Positions 30,756 through 37,925 of a DNA stretch of 41,044 nucleotides are shown piece after piece. This DNA is from Actinomycetes bacterium (GTDB lineage Bacteria; Actinomycetota; Acidimicrobiia; Acidimicrobiales; Ilumatobacteraceae): NCBI GenBank assembly GCA_025358125.1, contig JANYKS010000068.1, positions 1-41,044 of the forward strand. Reading direction: 5' to 3'. The position numbers and the translations under genes are program-made. The notes under the pieces were generated by a model, which did not search any database, was not told the DNA's origin, and saw nothing but the letters and a program-made list of their open reading frames with translations. How positions within the stretch are numbered: the first letter of the stretch is position 1; each line of letters begins with the position of its first letter.

Positions 30756-32369
30756 ATGACCGCACCCGATCTGCAGGCCGCCCACGACGTCATCGAACTC
30801 GCTCAGGGAGTGGTCGGCAAGGCAATCGTCCACCTCGCTGCGATGGGCGGTCCCGATCAGAACCAAGTCGTCGCGTACGATCTTGCCCACGCCGCATCGG
30901 CAGTCGCCACCGCACGTGCGCTGCTCGACTACGGCGCCAAGGGCGAGCTCGAAGGCAAGATCACGTGCGCCTATGCGGCCGACATGGTGCATGACCTGAT
31001 CAGCCGCCTCGCCGGCCGCGAAGCGCTGTGGGGGGTGGACGGTTCCCCGATGCAAGCGGCCACACCGTTCCTCACCACCTACCGCTCGCCCGAGTTCGTC
31101 GCATCGCTCGCCACATCGGCCGGCCCGCGCCATCTCGACAGCGACTACGAAATGGTCCAGGACGCGTTCCGTTCGTTTGCCGACAAGGTCATCGCGCCCA
31201 AGGCCGAGCACGTGCATCGCCATAACGGCGACGTGCCGGAGGAGATCATCAGTGGTCTCGCCGAGATGGGTGCATTCGGGCTCAGCGTGCCCGCCGAGTA
31301 CGGCGGATTCAGCGAAGGCGGAAGCGGCGAGTACGTGGCCATGGTCGTTGCCACCGAGGAACTGTCGCGTGGTTCGTTGGGGATCGGCGGCTCGCTGATC
31401 ACCCGACCCGAGATCCTCACTCGGGCCCTCGTGAAGGGCGGCACCGAAGCACAGAAGCAGGAGTGGCTGCCAAAGCTGGCAAGCGCAGAGGTGATGGCAG
31501 CCGTCGCCGTGACCGAGCCCGATTTCGGCAGCGACGTGGCCGGGATCAAGGTCACGGCTGTCGAAGCGGCCGGCCCCGATGGAAAGCCCGGCTACCTGAT
31601 CAACGGCGTCAAGACATGGTGCACGTTCGCTGCTCGGGCCGACGTGTTGATGCTCCTCGCCCGAACCGATCCCGATCGCAGTAAGACCCACCGCGGCCTG
31701 AGCGTGTTCATCGTCCCCAAGCCACAGGGCGAGGCGCACGGCTTCGAGTTCACCCAGCCCGCTCGCCCCGACGGCACCGCAGGCCGGATGGAGGGCCGCC
31801 CGATCGACACCATCGGCTACCGCGGTATGCACAGCTACGAGATCGCGCTCGAGAACTGGTGGGTGCCGGCCGAGAACCTGATCGGCGAAGAGGCCGGAAA
31901 GGGCAAGGGCTTCTACTACCAGATGGAGGGCTTCGAGAACGGCCGCCTGCAGACCGCGGCGCGAGCGGTCGGAGTGATGCAGGCCGCGTACGAGGCGGCC
32001 CTCGCCTACGCCCAGAATCGCAACGTGTTCGGATCGAACATCGTGGAGTACCAACTCACGCGGGCCAAGCTCGGCAGGATGGCCGTGCTGATCCAGGCAG
32101 GTCGCCAATTCGCGTATCACGTCGCGACGCTGATGGCCAAGGGCGAGGGCACGATCGAGGCCAGCATGGTCAAGGCATATGTGTGCAAGGCCGCCGAGTG
32201 GGTCAGCCGAGAGGCAATGCAGATCCATGGTGGTTACGGCTACGCCGAGGAATACACCGTCAGCCGGCTGTTCGTGGATGCCCGCGTGCTCAGCATTTTC
32301 GAAGGTGCTGACGAGACGCTGTGCCTCAAAGTGATCGCCCGCCGGTTGATCGACGCGACCAAGGTTTGA
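30756..32369 (+). CDS. mcd: (2S)-methylsuccinyl-CoA dehydrogenase-like acyl-CoA dehydrogenase
   Basis: 537 residues, longer than a standard acyl-CoA dehydrogenase (about 380) because of an N-terminal helical extension of about 130 residues (MTAPDLQAAHDVIELAQ ... CAYAADMVHDLISRL), the layout of methylsuccinyl-CoA dehydrogenases of the ethylmalonyl-CoA pathway. The catalytic core has AVAVTEPDFGSDVAGIKV (FAD/substrate loop), a helical C-terminal domain with NGRLQTAARAVGVMQAAYEAAL and QIHGGYGYAEEYTVSRLFVDAR. The position of the catalytic Glu in IFEGADETLCL is as expected for some family members. It oxidises methylsuccinyl-CoA to mesaconyl-CoA, feeding the MaoC and Mcl proteins also encoded here. 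Assignment rests on length, layout and neighbours. Confidence 0.87.
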   Translation: MTAPDLQAAHDVIELAQGVVGKAIVHLAAMGGPDQNQVVAYDLAHAASAVATARALLDYGAKGELEGKITCAYAADMVHDLISRLAGREALWGVDGSPMQAATPFLTTYRSPEFVASLATSAGPRHLDSDYEMVQDAFRSFADKVIAPKAEHVHRHNGDVPEEIISGLAEMGAFGLSVPAEYGGFSEGGSGEYVAMVVATEELSRGSLGIGGSLITRPEILTRALVKGGTEAQKQEWLPKLASAEVMAAVAVTEPDFGSDVAGIKVTAVEAAGPDGKPGYLINGVKTWCTFAARADVLMLLARTDPDRSKTHRGLSVFIVPKPQGEAHGFEFTQPARPDGTAGRMEGRPIDTIGYRGMHSYEIALENWWVPAENLIGEEAGKGKGFYYQMEGFENGRLQTAARAVGVMQAAYEAALAYAQNRNVFGSNIVEYQLTRAKLGRMAVLIQAGRQFAYHVATLMAKGEGTIEASMVKAYVCKAAEWVSREAMQIHGGYGYAEEYTVSRLFVDARVLSIFEGADETLCLKVIARRLIDATKV

Positions 32370-32387
32370 GCGGGCCGCAGTCGAGGA

Positions 32388-33128
32388 TCACCGACGCGAT
32401 TGGCGCCCGGTTGGCGCTCCTGCCCCCGCCGGCGTCGGCTCGCAGGATACGAGCGGGATGAGGTCCCAGAGCGAGGTGATCCGTGCGAAATCGGCATCGG
32501 GGTGATCGTCGTAGGGGTCGAGCAGGATCGGGTGCAGGCCCGCCGCGCGCCCGCCGCCGATGTCCATCGTGACGGAGTCACCGACGTACGCGATGCGCGA
32601 TCGCTCGATCCCGGAGAAGTACGACAACGCGAACTCGAAGATGCGCGGATCCGGTTTGGCGACGTCGACGAGATGGCTGTCGACGATGACCCGCATCGAT
32701 GGGTGCCGGCCGTCGCCGAGCTGGCACACTCCCGAGCGCGCCAACACCTCCTCGATCTGTCCGCTCGCGTTCGAGACCACGCCCATCGGCACATCGAGGG
32801 TTGCGAGTTCGCCAAGCGCGGCGACGGACTCGGGAATCGGCCAGCGCCACACGAAGGCGTTGCGGGTGCGCTCCAACACGTTCGCGGCGTACTCGACATC
32901 GTGTTCCGGCACGCCGACCGACTCGACGTACGCGAGGTTGTACTCGTCCCAGAAATTCTCCCCTGCGCCGGACACCGATTTCACGGCCATGCCCCGGTAA
33001 TGGGCCCGCACATGAGCCTCCAGCGTTGGGTCGCCGCCGTAGGGCGCGAGCAACGGACCGAGCACGGTGGGGTCGGGGAGCAGGAAGATGCCGCCGGCAT
33101 CGAACAGGATCGCATCGAACTGAGTCAC
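32388..33128 (-). CDS. HAD-superfamily hydrolase-like protein
   Basis: About 246 residues of the haloacid dehalogenase fold. Motif I is AILFDAGGIFLLPD: the nucleophile Asp is present, but the residue two positions later, usually the general-acid Asp of phosphatases, is Gly. Motif II is VVSNASG, motif III the Lys in VAKPDPRIFEFAL, motif IV YVGDSVTMDIGGGRAAGL. Lack of the second Asp is seen in dehalogenase/phosphonatase-type members, so simple phosphatase activity is doubtful. The start GTG (33128) has no strong ribosome site. It lies between mcd and mcl genes but on the opposite strand. Confidence 0.87.
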   Translation of the reverse strand: MTQFDAILFDAGGIFLLPDPTVLGPLLAPYGGDPTLEAHVRAHYRGMAVKSVSGAGENFWDEYNLAYVESVGVPEHDVEYAANVLERTRNAFVWRWPIPESVAALGELATLDVPMGVVSNASGQIEEVLARSGVCQLGDGRHPSMRVIVDSHLVDVAKPDPRIFEFALSYFSGIERSRIAYVGDSVTMDIGGGRAAGLHPILLDPYDDHPDADFARITSLWDLIPLVSCEPTPAGAGAPTGRQSRR

Positions 33129-33181
33129 GAGACATGAACCTACCGACCGACGGCGATTGAGAGCAGCTCGGGCCTCGGAAG

Positions 33182-33187
33182 TATTCT
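33182..33187 (+). promoter_or_regulatory. putative -10 box TATTCT
   Basis: TANNNT box 8 nt upstream of the GTG start (33195) of the malyl-CoA lyase-like gene. Confidence 0.5.
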
Positions 33188-33194
33188 TTCGGCC

Positions 33195-34244
33195 GTGCGC
33201 AGTCCACGTGATTTCTTCAAGCCACTCGCCGTCGGGGCCCCGGATCCGGTCCGCGAGATCCCCAACCGGCCGAGCCGCGTGATCCACTTCTTCCCGCCTC
33301 AGAACGCGAAGCTGGTGGCCAAACTCCCCGAGATCGTGCCGACGATCGACATCCTGCTCGGCAACCTCGAGGACGCGATTCCGATGGCCGACAAGCATGC
33401 GGCCAGAGCGGGATTGGTCGAGGTCGGTCGGACCATCGACATGGGCCAGACGCAATTGTGGACACGCGTCAACAGCCTCGACTCACCGTGGTGCCACGAC
33501 GACATCAGCACGCTCGTGACCGAGATCGGCGACAAGCTCGACGTGATCATGATCCCCAAGGTCGAGGGCCCGGAGGACATCCACTATGTCGACCGCCTGC
33601 TCGCCCAACTCGAGGCAAAGGCCGGGCTCACCAAGCCGATCCTCGTCCACGCGATCCTCGAGACCGCCCGCGGCATGGTCAACATCGAAGAGATCTGTGG
33701 CGCATCACCGCGGATGCAGGGGCTGTCACTCGGGCCGGCCGACCTTGCCGCCAACCGGCGGATGAAGACGACCCGCGTCGGTGGCGGCCACCCCGACTAC
33801 GTCGTGCGCAGCGACCCGGATCCGGAGCACCCGGATGCGCCACGGCCGACGTTCCAGCAGGACCTGTGGCACTACACGATCGCACGGATGGTCGATGCAT
33901 GCGCCACATTCGGCCTGCTGCCGTTCTACGGCCCGTTCGGCGATATCAAGGACACCGTTGCCTGCGAGGATCAGTTCCGCAACGCCTACCTGCTCGGCTG
34001 CGTCGGCGCGTGGAGCCTGCACCCGGTGCAGATCGAGATCGCCAAGCGGGTGTTCAGCCCGCGCCCTGCCGATGTCGCCCAGGCCCAGCGCGTGATCGAT
34101 GCGATGGGCGACGGCACCGGCGCGATCATGCTCGACGGCAAGATGGAGGACGACGCGTCGGTCAAGCAGTGCAAGGTCGTCGTCCAACTCGCCCGCGACC
34201 TCGCCGCCCGGGACCCTGAGCTCGCGGCTGCGTACGGATTCTGA
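33195..34244 (+). CDS. mcl1: L-malyl-CoA/beta-methylmalyl-CoA lyase-like (HpcH/HpaI) protein
   Basis: 349 residues with a GTG start 8 nt after TATTCT. TIM-barrel aldolase features: [38 protein letters not shown] (metal-binding Glu/Asp), [38 protein letters not shown] (conserved Glu), [16 protein letters not shown] and [17 protein letters not shown]. It probably splits beta-methylmalyl-CoA into glyoxylate and propionyl-CoA, or condenses acetyl-CoA with glyoxylate, with a divalent metal. Together with mcd and the MaoC hydratase this gives the last part of the ethylmalonyl-CoA pathway. It precedes a second CitE-type gene by 29 bp on the same strand. Confidence 0.88.
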   Translation: MRSPRDFFKPLAVGAPDPVREIPNRPSRVIHFFPPQNAKLVAKLPEIVPTIDILLGNLEDAIPMADKHAARAGLVEVGRTIDMGQTQLWTRVNSLDSPWCHDDISTLVTEIGDKLDVIMIPKVEGPEDIHYVDRLLAQLEAKAGLTKPILVHAILETARGMVNIEEICGASPRMQGLSLGPADLAANRRMKTTRVGGGHPDYVVRSDPDPEHPDAPRPTFQQDLWHYTIARMVDACATFGLLPFYGPFGDIKDTVACEDQFRNAYLLGCVGAWSLHPVQIEIAKRVFSPRPADVAQAQRVIDAMGDGTGAIMLDGKMEDDASVKQCKVVVQLARDLAARDPELAAAYGF

Positions 34245-34256
34245 GCCGAGCGAGAC

Positions 34257-34309
34257 ATGACCGAGCGACCGACATGACCGATATGACCGATCTGACCGAT
34301 ATGACCGCT
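34257..34309 (+). repeat. ATGACCGAT repeats at a start site
   Basis: Near-copies of ATGACCGAT occur at 34257, 34274, 34283 and 34301 (with CTGACCGAT at 34292). They give several in-frame ATG codons at the start of the CitE-type gene and a flexible number of M-T-D residues at its N terminus; the copy at 34257 is out of frame and ends at once. Confidence 0.8.
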
Positions 34310-35182
34310 TCTGCGTTGCGTCCCCGCCGCTCGGTGCTGTACATGCCGGCCGCCAACGAACGCGCGCTCGAGAAGGCCAAGACCCTGCCTGCCGACGCGA
34401 TCATCTTCGACCTCGAAGACGCCGTCGCCCCGGATGCGAAGGAGGCTGCCCGCGCGAACGCAGTTGCCGCCGCGTCGTCCCCCGACTACGGGCGTCGCGA
34501 ACTGACCATTCGCTGCAACGGCCTCGACACCCGATGGGGTGCTGAAGATCTCGCCGCCGCTGCGAATTCGGGCGCCTCCGCGGTGGTGATCCCGAAGGTG
34601 GCGTCGGTGTCGACACTCGACACGGTGTCGAGTTTGCTCGACGCGGCCGGGGCTCCGGCCAGGATGAAGATCTGGGCGATGATCGAAACGCCGACGGCCA
34701 TCCTCGACGTTCGCGCGATCGTGGCTCATCCCCGCGTCGCAGTGCTCGTGATGGGCACCAACGACCTCGCCCGTGAACTGCGTGCCGCGCTGATACCTGG
34801 GCGCCACCCGCTGCTGGCCCATCTCGCAACTGCGTTGCTGGCGACCCGCGAGGCCGCCAAGGTGATCCTCGATGGCGTGTACAACGACGTCAAGGACCTC
34901 GACGGCTTCCGCAACGAGTGCGTGCAGGGCGCCGAGATGGGCTTCGACGGCAAGACCCTCATCCACCCTGGTCAGGTCGAGATCGCGAACGAGGTGTGGG
35001 CGCCGACTGTCGACGAAGTCGCCCATGCGCGACGGGTGATCGACGCATTCGAAAAGGGGCTCAGCGAGGGTCGGGGCGTGGTCACCGTCGACGGCCGGAT
35101 GATCGAGAACCTGCACGTCGACAACGCCCGCCGGGCGATCGCCGTTGCCGACGCGATCGCGGCGCTCTCCTCGACTCGGTAG
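34274..35182 (+). CDS. CitE/malyl-CoA thioesterase-like protein
   Basis: 302 residues of the same HpcH/HpaI superfamily as the gene upstream but from the CitE branch: RRSVLYMPAANERALEKAKTL, AIIFDLEDAVAPDAKEAAR, LTIRCNGLDTRW (acyl-CoA-binding Arg), VIPKVASV, MIETPTAILDVRAI, VLVMGTNDLARELRA and GKTLIHPGQVEIANEV. It resembles Mcl2, the (3S)-malyl-CoA thioesterase of the ethylmalonyl-CoA pathway, and citramalyl-CoA lyases; which reaction it runs is not decidable by eye. The start lies within a tandem ATGACCGAT repeat, so ATG at 34274, 34283 or 34301 are all possible. It ends the metabolic operon. Confidence 0.85.
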   Translation: MTDMTDLTDMTASALRPRRSVLYMPAANERALEKAKTLPADAIIFDLEDAVAPDAKEAARANAVAAASSPDYGRRELTIRCNGLDTRWGAEDLAAAANSGASAVVIPKVASVSTLDTVSSLLDAAGAPARMKIWAMIETPTAILDVRAIVAHPRVAVLVMGTNDLARELRAALIPGRHPLLAHLATALLATREAAKVILDGVYNDVKDLDGFRNECVQGAEMGFDGKTLIHPGQVEIANEVWAPTVDEVAHARRVIDAFEKGLSEGRGVVTVDGRMIENLHVDNARRAIAVADAIAALSSTR

Positions 35183-35220
35183 TCGAGGTCCGGTCGCCGG
35201 CCCTTGACCCATCCCTGCGC

Positions 35221-35273
35221 GAGCTTTGTGCGAGGGATTATCCGAACGTTCGCATTTGTCCTCGCGCAAACTC
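35221..35273. terminator. hairpin between convergent genes
   Basis: Left arm 35221-35235 (GAGCTTTGTGCGAGG) and right arm 35260-35273 (CCTCGCGCAAACTC) pair over 14 positions with one bulged C and one G-U. The loop carries the palindrome GAACGTTC. It sits 39 bp after the CitE-type stop and 35 bp from the convergent dienelactone hydrolase stop, so it is likely a bidirectional terminator. A further GGCGCC hairpin follows at 35281-35297. Confidence 0.6.
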
Positions 35274-35307
35274 CCGAGGGCGCCCCGTGGGCGCCACACG
35301 AAGTGGT

Positions 35308-35976
35308 CTACAGCGTCGTTCGGAACAGGTCGAGCACCCGCAGCCATGCGGTCTTAGATGCCTCTTCGTCGTACACCTCTGGCCGGGTGTCGTTGAAGAA
35401 TGCGTGGTCGACTTCGGGGTACACGAGCAACGTCGCGTCCTTGCCGAGCCCGCGCAATCGGGTCTGCAACGCCGCCGCGTCATCCGGCGTGAAGAACTGA
35501 TCGTCGGCCGCGTAGTGACCCTCGACCTTGGCCGTCAGCGCCGACCAATCGGGCTGCGCGCTTGCCCACGGGATCAGCCCGTAGAACGGCGCGCATGCAG
35601 CCACCGCATCGGGGCGCTTCGTGGCGACAACCAGGGCCAGGCCGCCACCCATGCAGAACCCGACAACGCCGACCTTCGAGCGGCCGGTTCGCCGCTGCAG
35701 TTCGTCGATCGCTCCCGACATGTCCTTCGATGCTTGATCGATGTTGAGTGCCATCATCAGCTTGCCGGCGCCGTCGGGCTCGGTGGTCGTCTCGCCGTGA
35801 TAGAGATCCGGCGCGAGCGCAAAGAATCCGGCAGCGGCGAACCGATCGACGATGTCTTTGATGTGATCGTTGAGGCCCCACCACTCCTGGATCACCACCA
35901 CGCCGGGCCCGCCGTCACCGGCGAGGTACCCGGCGCACGTGCCACCGTTGCTCAAGAATTCGATCACGTCGGCCAT
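35308..35976 (-). CDS. dienelactone hydrolase family protein
   Basis: About 222 residues of alpha/beta hydrolase fold. The nucleophile is Cys in KVGVVGFCMGGGLALVVATK (G-F-C-M-G-G), the acid lies in VEGHYAADDQFFTPDD, and the His in YPEVDHAFFNDTRP, the full dienelactone hydrolase triad. The N terminus VVVIQEWWGLNDHIKDIVDRFAAAGFFALAPDLY has the Glu that activates the Cys. Family members open cyclic dienelactones or related lactones; the real substrate here is unknown. ATG 35976 is 7 nt after TACAGT and fits the family N terminus. A striking repeat array lies immediately upstream. Confidence 0.93.
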   Translation of the reverse strand: MADVIEFLSNGGTCAGYLAGDGGPGVVVIQEWWGLNDHIKDIVDRFAAAGFFALAPDLYHGETTTEPDGAGKLMMALNIDQASKDMSGAIDELQRRTGRSKVGVVGFCMGGGLALVVATKRPDAVAACAPFYGLIPWASAQPDWSALTAKVEGHYAADDQFFTPDDAAALQTRLRGLGKDATLLVYPEVDHAFFNDTRPEVYDEEASKTAWLRVLDLFRTTL

Positions 35977-35982
35977 GCTCGG

Positions 35983-35988
35983 ACTGTA
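35983..35988 (-). promoter_or_regulatory. putative -10 box TACAGT
   Basis: Minus-strand TANNNT box 7 nt upstream of the dienelactone hydrolase ATG (35976). The TCGAACG array begins 2 bp beyond it. Confidence 0.55.
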
Positions 35989-35989
35989 G

Positions 35990-36041
35990 TCGAACGGCGT
36001 CGAACGGCGTCGAACGGCGTCGAACGATCCTCGAACGATCC
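35990..36041. repeat. five TCGAACG direct repeats at helical-turn spacing
   Basis: TCGAACG occurs at 35990, 36000, 36010, 36020 and 36031, i.e. every 10, 10, 10 and 11 bp. The first three units are identical 10-mers (TCGAACGGCG) and the last two share TCGAACGATCC. The array lies exactly where a -35 region and upstream activator sites of the dienelactone hydrolase promoter would be. It could be a regulator-binding array or a slippage product. Confidence 0.85.
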
Positions 36042-36049
36042 TCGCCAAA

Positions 36050-36067
36050 GTTTGTACTGGCACAAAC
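36050..36067. promoter_or_regulatory. possible operator GTTTGT-N6-ACAAAC
   Basis: A perfect 6-bp inverted repeat with a 6-bp spacer, 31 bp upstream of the aminotransferase -10 box and next to the TCGAACG array. Size and symmetry fit a dimeric regulator site; no regulator is identified. Confidence 0.35.
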
Positions 36068-36097
36068 CACGGTCTGTACACCCCACCGTGTATCGAA

Positions 36098-36103
36098 TAC
36101 GAT
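36098..36103 (+). promoter_or_regulatory. putative -10 box TACGAT
   Basis: TANNNT box 8 nt upstream of ATG 36111, favouring that start over the in-frame ATG at 36102, which overlaps the box. Confidence 0.5.
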
Positions 36104-36110
36104 GCCGGTC

Positions 36111-37463
36111 ATGACTGCGCTCGATGCCCCTCCGTCGGATACCTACGTCAACGATCGGAGCCATGTCTTCCACAGTTGGTCGGCGCAGGGCTCGCTCAAG
36201 CCGATCGTGATCACGGGCGGCGAGGGCAGCTGGTTCTGGGACGAGACCGGCAAGCGCTACCTCGACTTCTCCAGCCAGTTGGTGAATCTCAACATCGGCC
36301 ATCAGCACCCAAAACTCGTTGCCGCGATTCAGGATCAGGCCGCCAAGTTGTGCACGATCGCACCGTTCCACGCCAACGAGGCGCGCAGCGAGGCCGCCCG
36401 GTTGATCGCTGAACTCGCACCCGGCGATCTCGACATGGTCTTCTTCACCAACGGCGGCGCAGAGGCCACGGACAACGCGATCCGCATGGCGCGCATCTAC
36501 ACCGGCCGTCAGAAGGTGATGGCCACATACCGCAGTTACCACGGCGCGACCGGCGGTTCCATTGCCGTCACCGGCGATCCCCGCCGTTGGCCGAGCGAGG
36601 CGGGCGTGTCGGGCGTCGTCCACTTTTTTGGTCCGTACGCATACCGCAGCAGCTTCTTCGCGGGCAACGAGCAGGAGGAATCCGATCGCGCCCTCGCCCA
36701 TCTGCGCGGAACCCTGATGGTCGAGGGTCCCCAGACCGTTGCCTGCATCATCCTCGAGACGGTGGTCGGCACGAACGGCATCCTCGTCCCGCCACCCGGC
36801 TACCTCCAAGGTGTCCGCGACATCTGCGACGAGTTCGGCATCGTCTACATCGCGGATGAGGTCATGGCCGGCTTCGGCCGTTGCGGCGAGTGGTTCGCGG
36901 TCGATCACTGGAACGTCGCTCCAGACCTGATCACGTTCGCGAAGGGCGTCAACAGCGGCTACCTGCCCCTCGGCGGCGTCATCATCAGCCGCAAGATCGC
37001 CGACACGTTCAAGGACAGGCAGTACCCTGGCGGCCTCACCTACAGCGGCCATGTTCTCGCGTGTGCGTCTGCCGTTGCGAGCATCAACATCTTCAAAGAG
37101 GAGGGCGTCATCGAGCACGCTCGAATGCTCGGCGCCGACGTGATCGGGCCGGCACTCACCAAGCTCCAGGAGAATCATCCCTCTGTCGGTGAGGTGCGTG
37201 GCCTCGGCGTGTTCTGGGCACTGGATCTCGTCACCAACCGTGAGACCCGTAAGCCGCTCGTGCCGTACAACGCAGCGGGCGCCGACGCGGCGGCGATGAA
37301 CGAGCTCGCCGCGGCCTGCAAAGAGCGCGGCCTGTGGCCGTTCACCCACTTCAACCGGATGCACGTGGTGCCACCGATCAACACTCCCGTCGACGAAGTG
37401 CTGCAAGGCATCGCGATCATCGACGAGGTGCTCGACCTCGCCGATCGGCGCTACGAAGGCTGA
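36111..37463 (+). CDS. class III pyridoxal-phosphate aminotransferase
   Basis: About 450 residues. The fold-type I class III pattern is clear: DETGKRYLDFSSQLVNLNIGHQHPKL at the N terminus, VFFTNGGAEATDNAIRMARIYTG (cofactor phosphate site), YRSYHGATGGS (aromatic stacking on the ring), VYIADEVMAGFGRCGEWF (Asp at the pyridine N) and LITFAKGVNSGYLPLGGVIIS with the Schiff-base Lys. It resembles omega-amino-acid or taurine/beta-alanine:pyruvate aminotransferases; the amino donor cannot be fixed from sequence. Its end overlaps the convergent coiled-coil gene by 13 bp. Divergent from dienelactone hydrolase across a possibly regulated spacer. Confidence 0.93.
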   Translation: MTALDAPPSDTYVNDRSHVFHSWSAQGSLKPIVITGGEGSWFWDETGKRYLDFSSQLVNLNIGHQHPKLVAAIQDQAAKLCTIAPFHANEARSEAARLIAELAPGDLDMVFFTNGGAEATDNAIRMARIYTGRQKVMATYRSYHGATGGSIAVTGDPRRWPSEAGVSGVVHFFGPYAYRSSFFAGNEQEESDRALAHLRGTLMVEGPQTVACIILETVVGTNGILVPPPGYLQGVRDICDEFGIVYIADEVMAGFGRCGEWFAVDHWNVAPDLITFAKGVNSGYLPLGGVIISRKIADTFKDRQYPGGLTYSGHVLACASAVASINIFKEEGVIEHARMLGADVIGPALTKLQENHPSVGEVRGLGVFWALDLVTNRETRKPLVPYNAAGADAAAMNELAAACKERGLWPFTHFNRMHVVPPINTPVDEVLQGIAIIDEVLDLADRRYEG

Positions 37464-37918
37464 GGCTCGCCCAGCTCACTCCGGTCATCCAGGTCATTCC
37501 GCTCACTCCGGTCACCATCGGTTTCGGGCGACGGCGCCCAGCCGGGACGGATGCCGGTCTCGAATTGTTGCAATTCGGCGAGCGCGCAGCGGTATGTTGC
37601 GTCCGCCTCGGCGACCTTTTCGCGCGTCGCCCCAGCGGAGCGTAAACGCCGGAGCGTGTCGACGGCGGATTGCTTGACGTCTCGTAACTGCTGGTGGCGG
37701 TGCTCTCGTTCGGCTGCCTGGTGGCTCTTCTGGCGCTCGGCCTGATCCGCCAACCGATGTGCCTCGAGGCTCGCTGCAAACAACGCGACTGCGCGAGTCT
37801 GCTCGTCGGCGCCAGCGGTGTTCGGGGCGGCGTTCGGGGCGGCGTTCGCGGCGGCGCCGGGGGTGAACCCTGGTCCGCGCGCTTTGCGTTGCTCGTTGTT
37901 TCGGTTTCGCTTGGGCAT
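37451..37918 (-). CDS. hypothetical small coiled-coil protein
   Basis: 155 residues, not recognised. A basic N terminus (MPKRNRNNEQRKARG) leads into an Ala/Asn/Pro repeat (AAPNAAPN, from a roughly 12-bp DNA repeat), then a heptad-like charged helix rich in Glu, Gln, Arg and His (RLADQAERQKSHQAAEREHRHQQLRDV) likely to form a coiled coil, and an acidic, unstructured tail. No catalytic motif. It may be a DNA/RNA-binding or structural protein. Its ATG is 10 nt after TATCGT, which overlaps the end of the EamA gene upstream. The C-terminal end overlaps the aminotransferase gene. Confidence 0.7.
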   Translation of the reverse strand: MPKRNRNNEQRKARGPGFTPGAAANAAPNAAPNTAGADEQTRAVALFAASLEAHRLADQAERQKSHQAAEREHRHQQLRDVKQSAVDTLRRLRSAGATREKVAEADATYRCALAELQQFETGIRPGWAPSPETDGDRSERNDLDDRSELGEPQPS

Positions 37919-37925
37919 CGTCAGC

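Noticed and set aside
35990..36041. CRISPR-like or VNTR coding repeat
   Set aside because: No spacers, and the array lies upstream of a start codon outside any supported gene.
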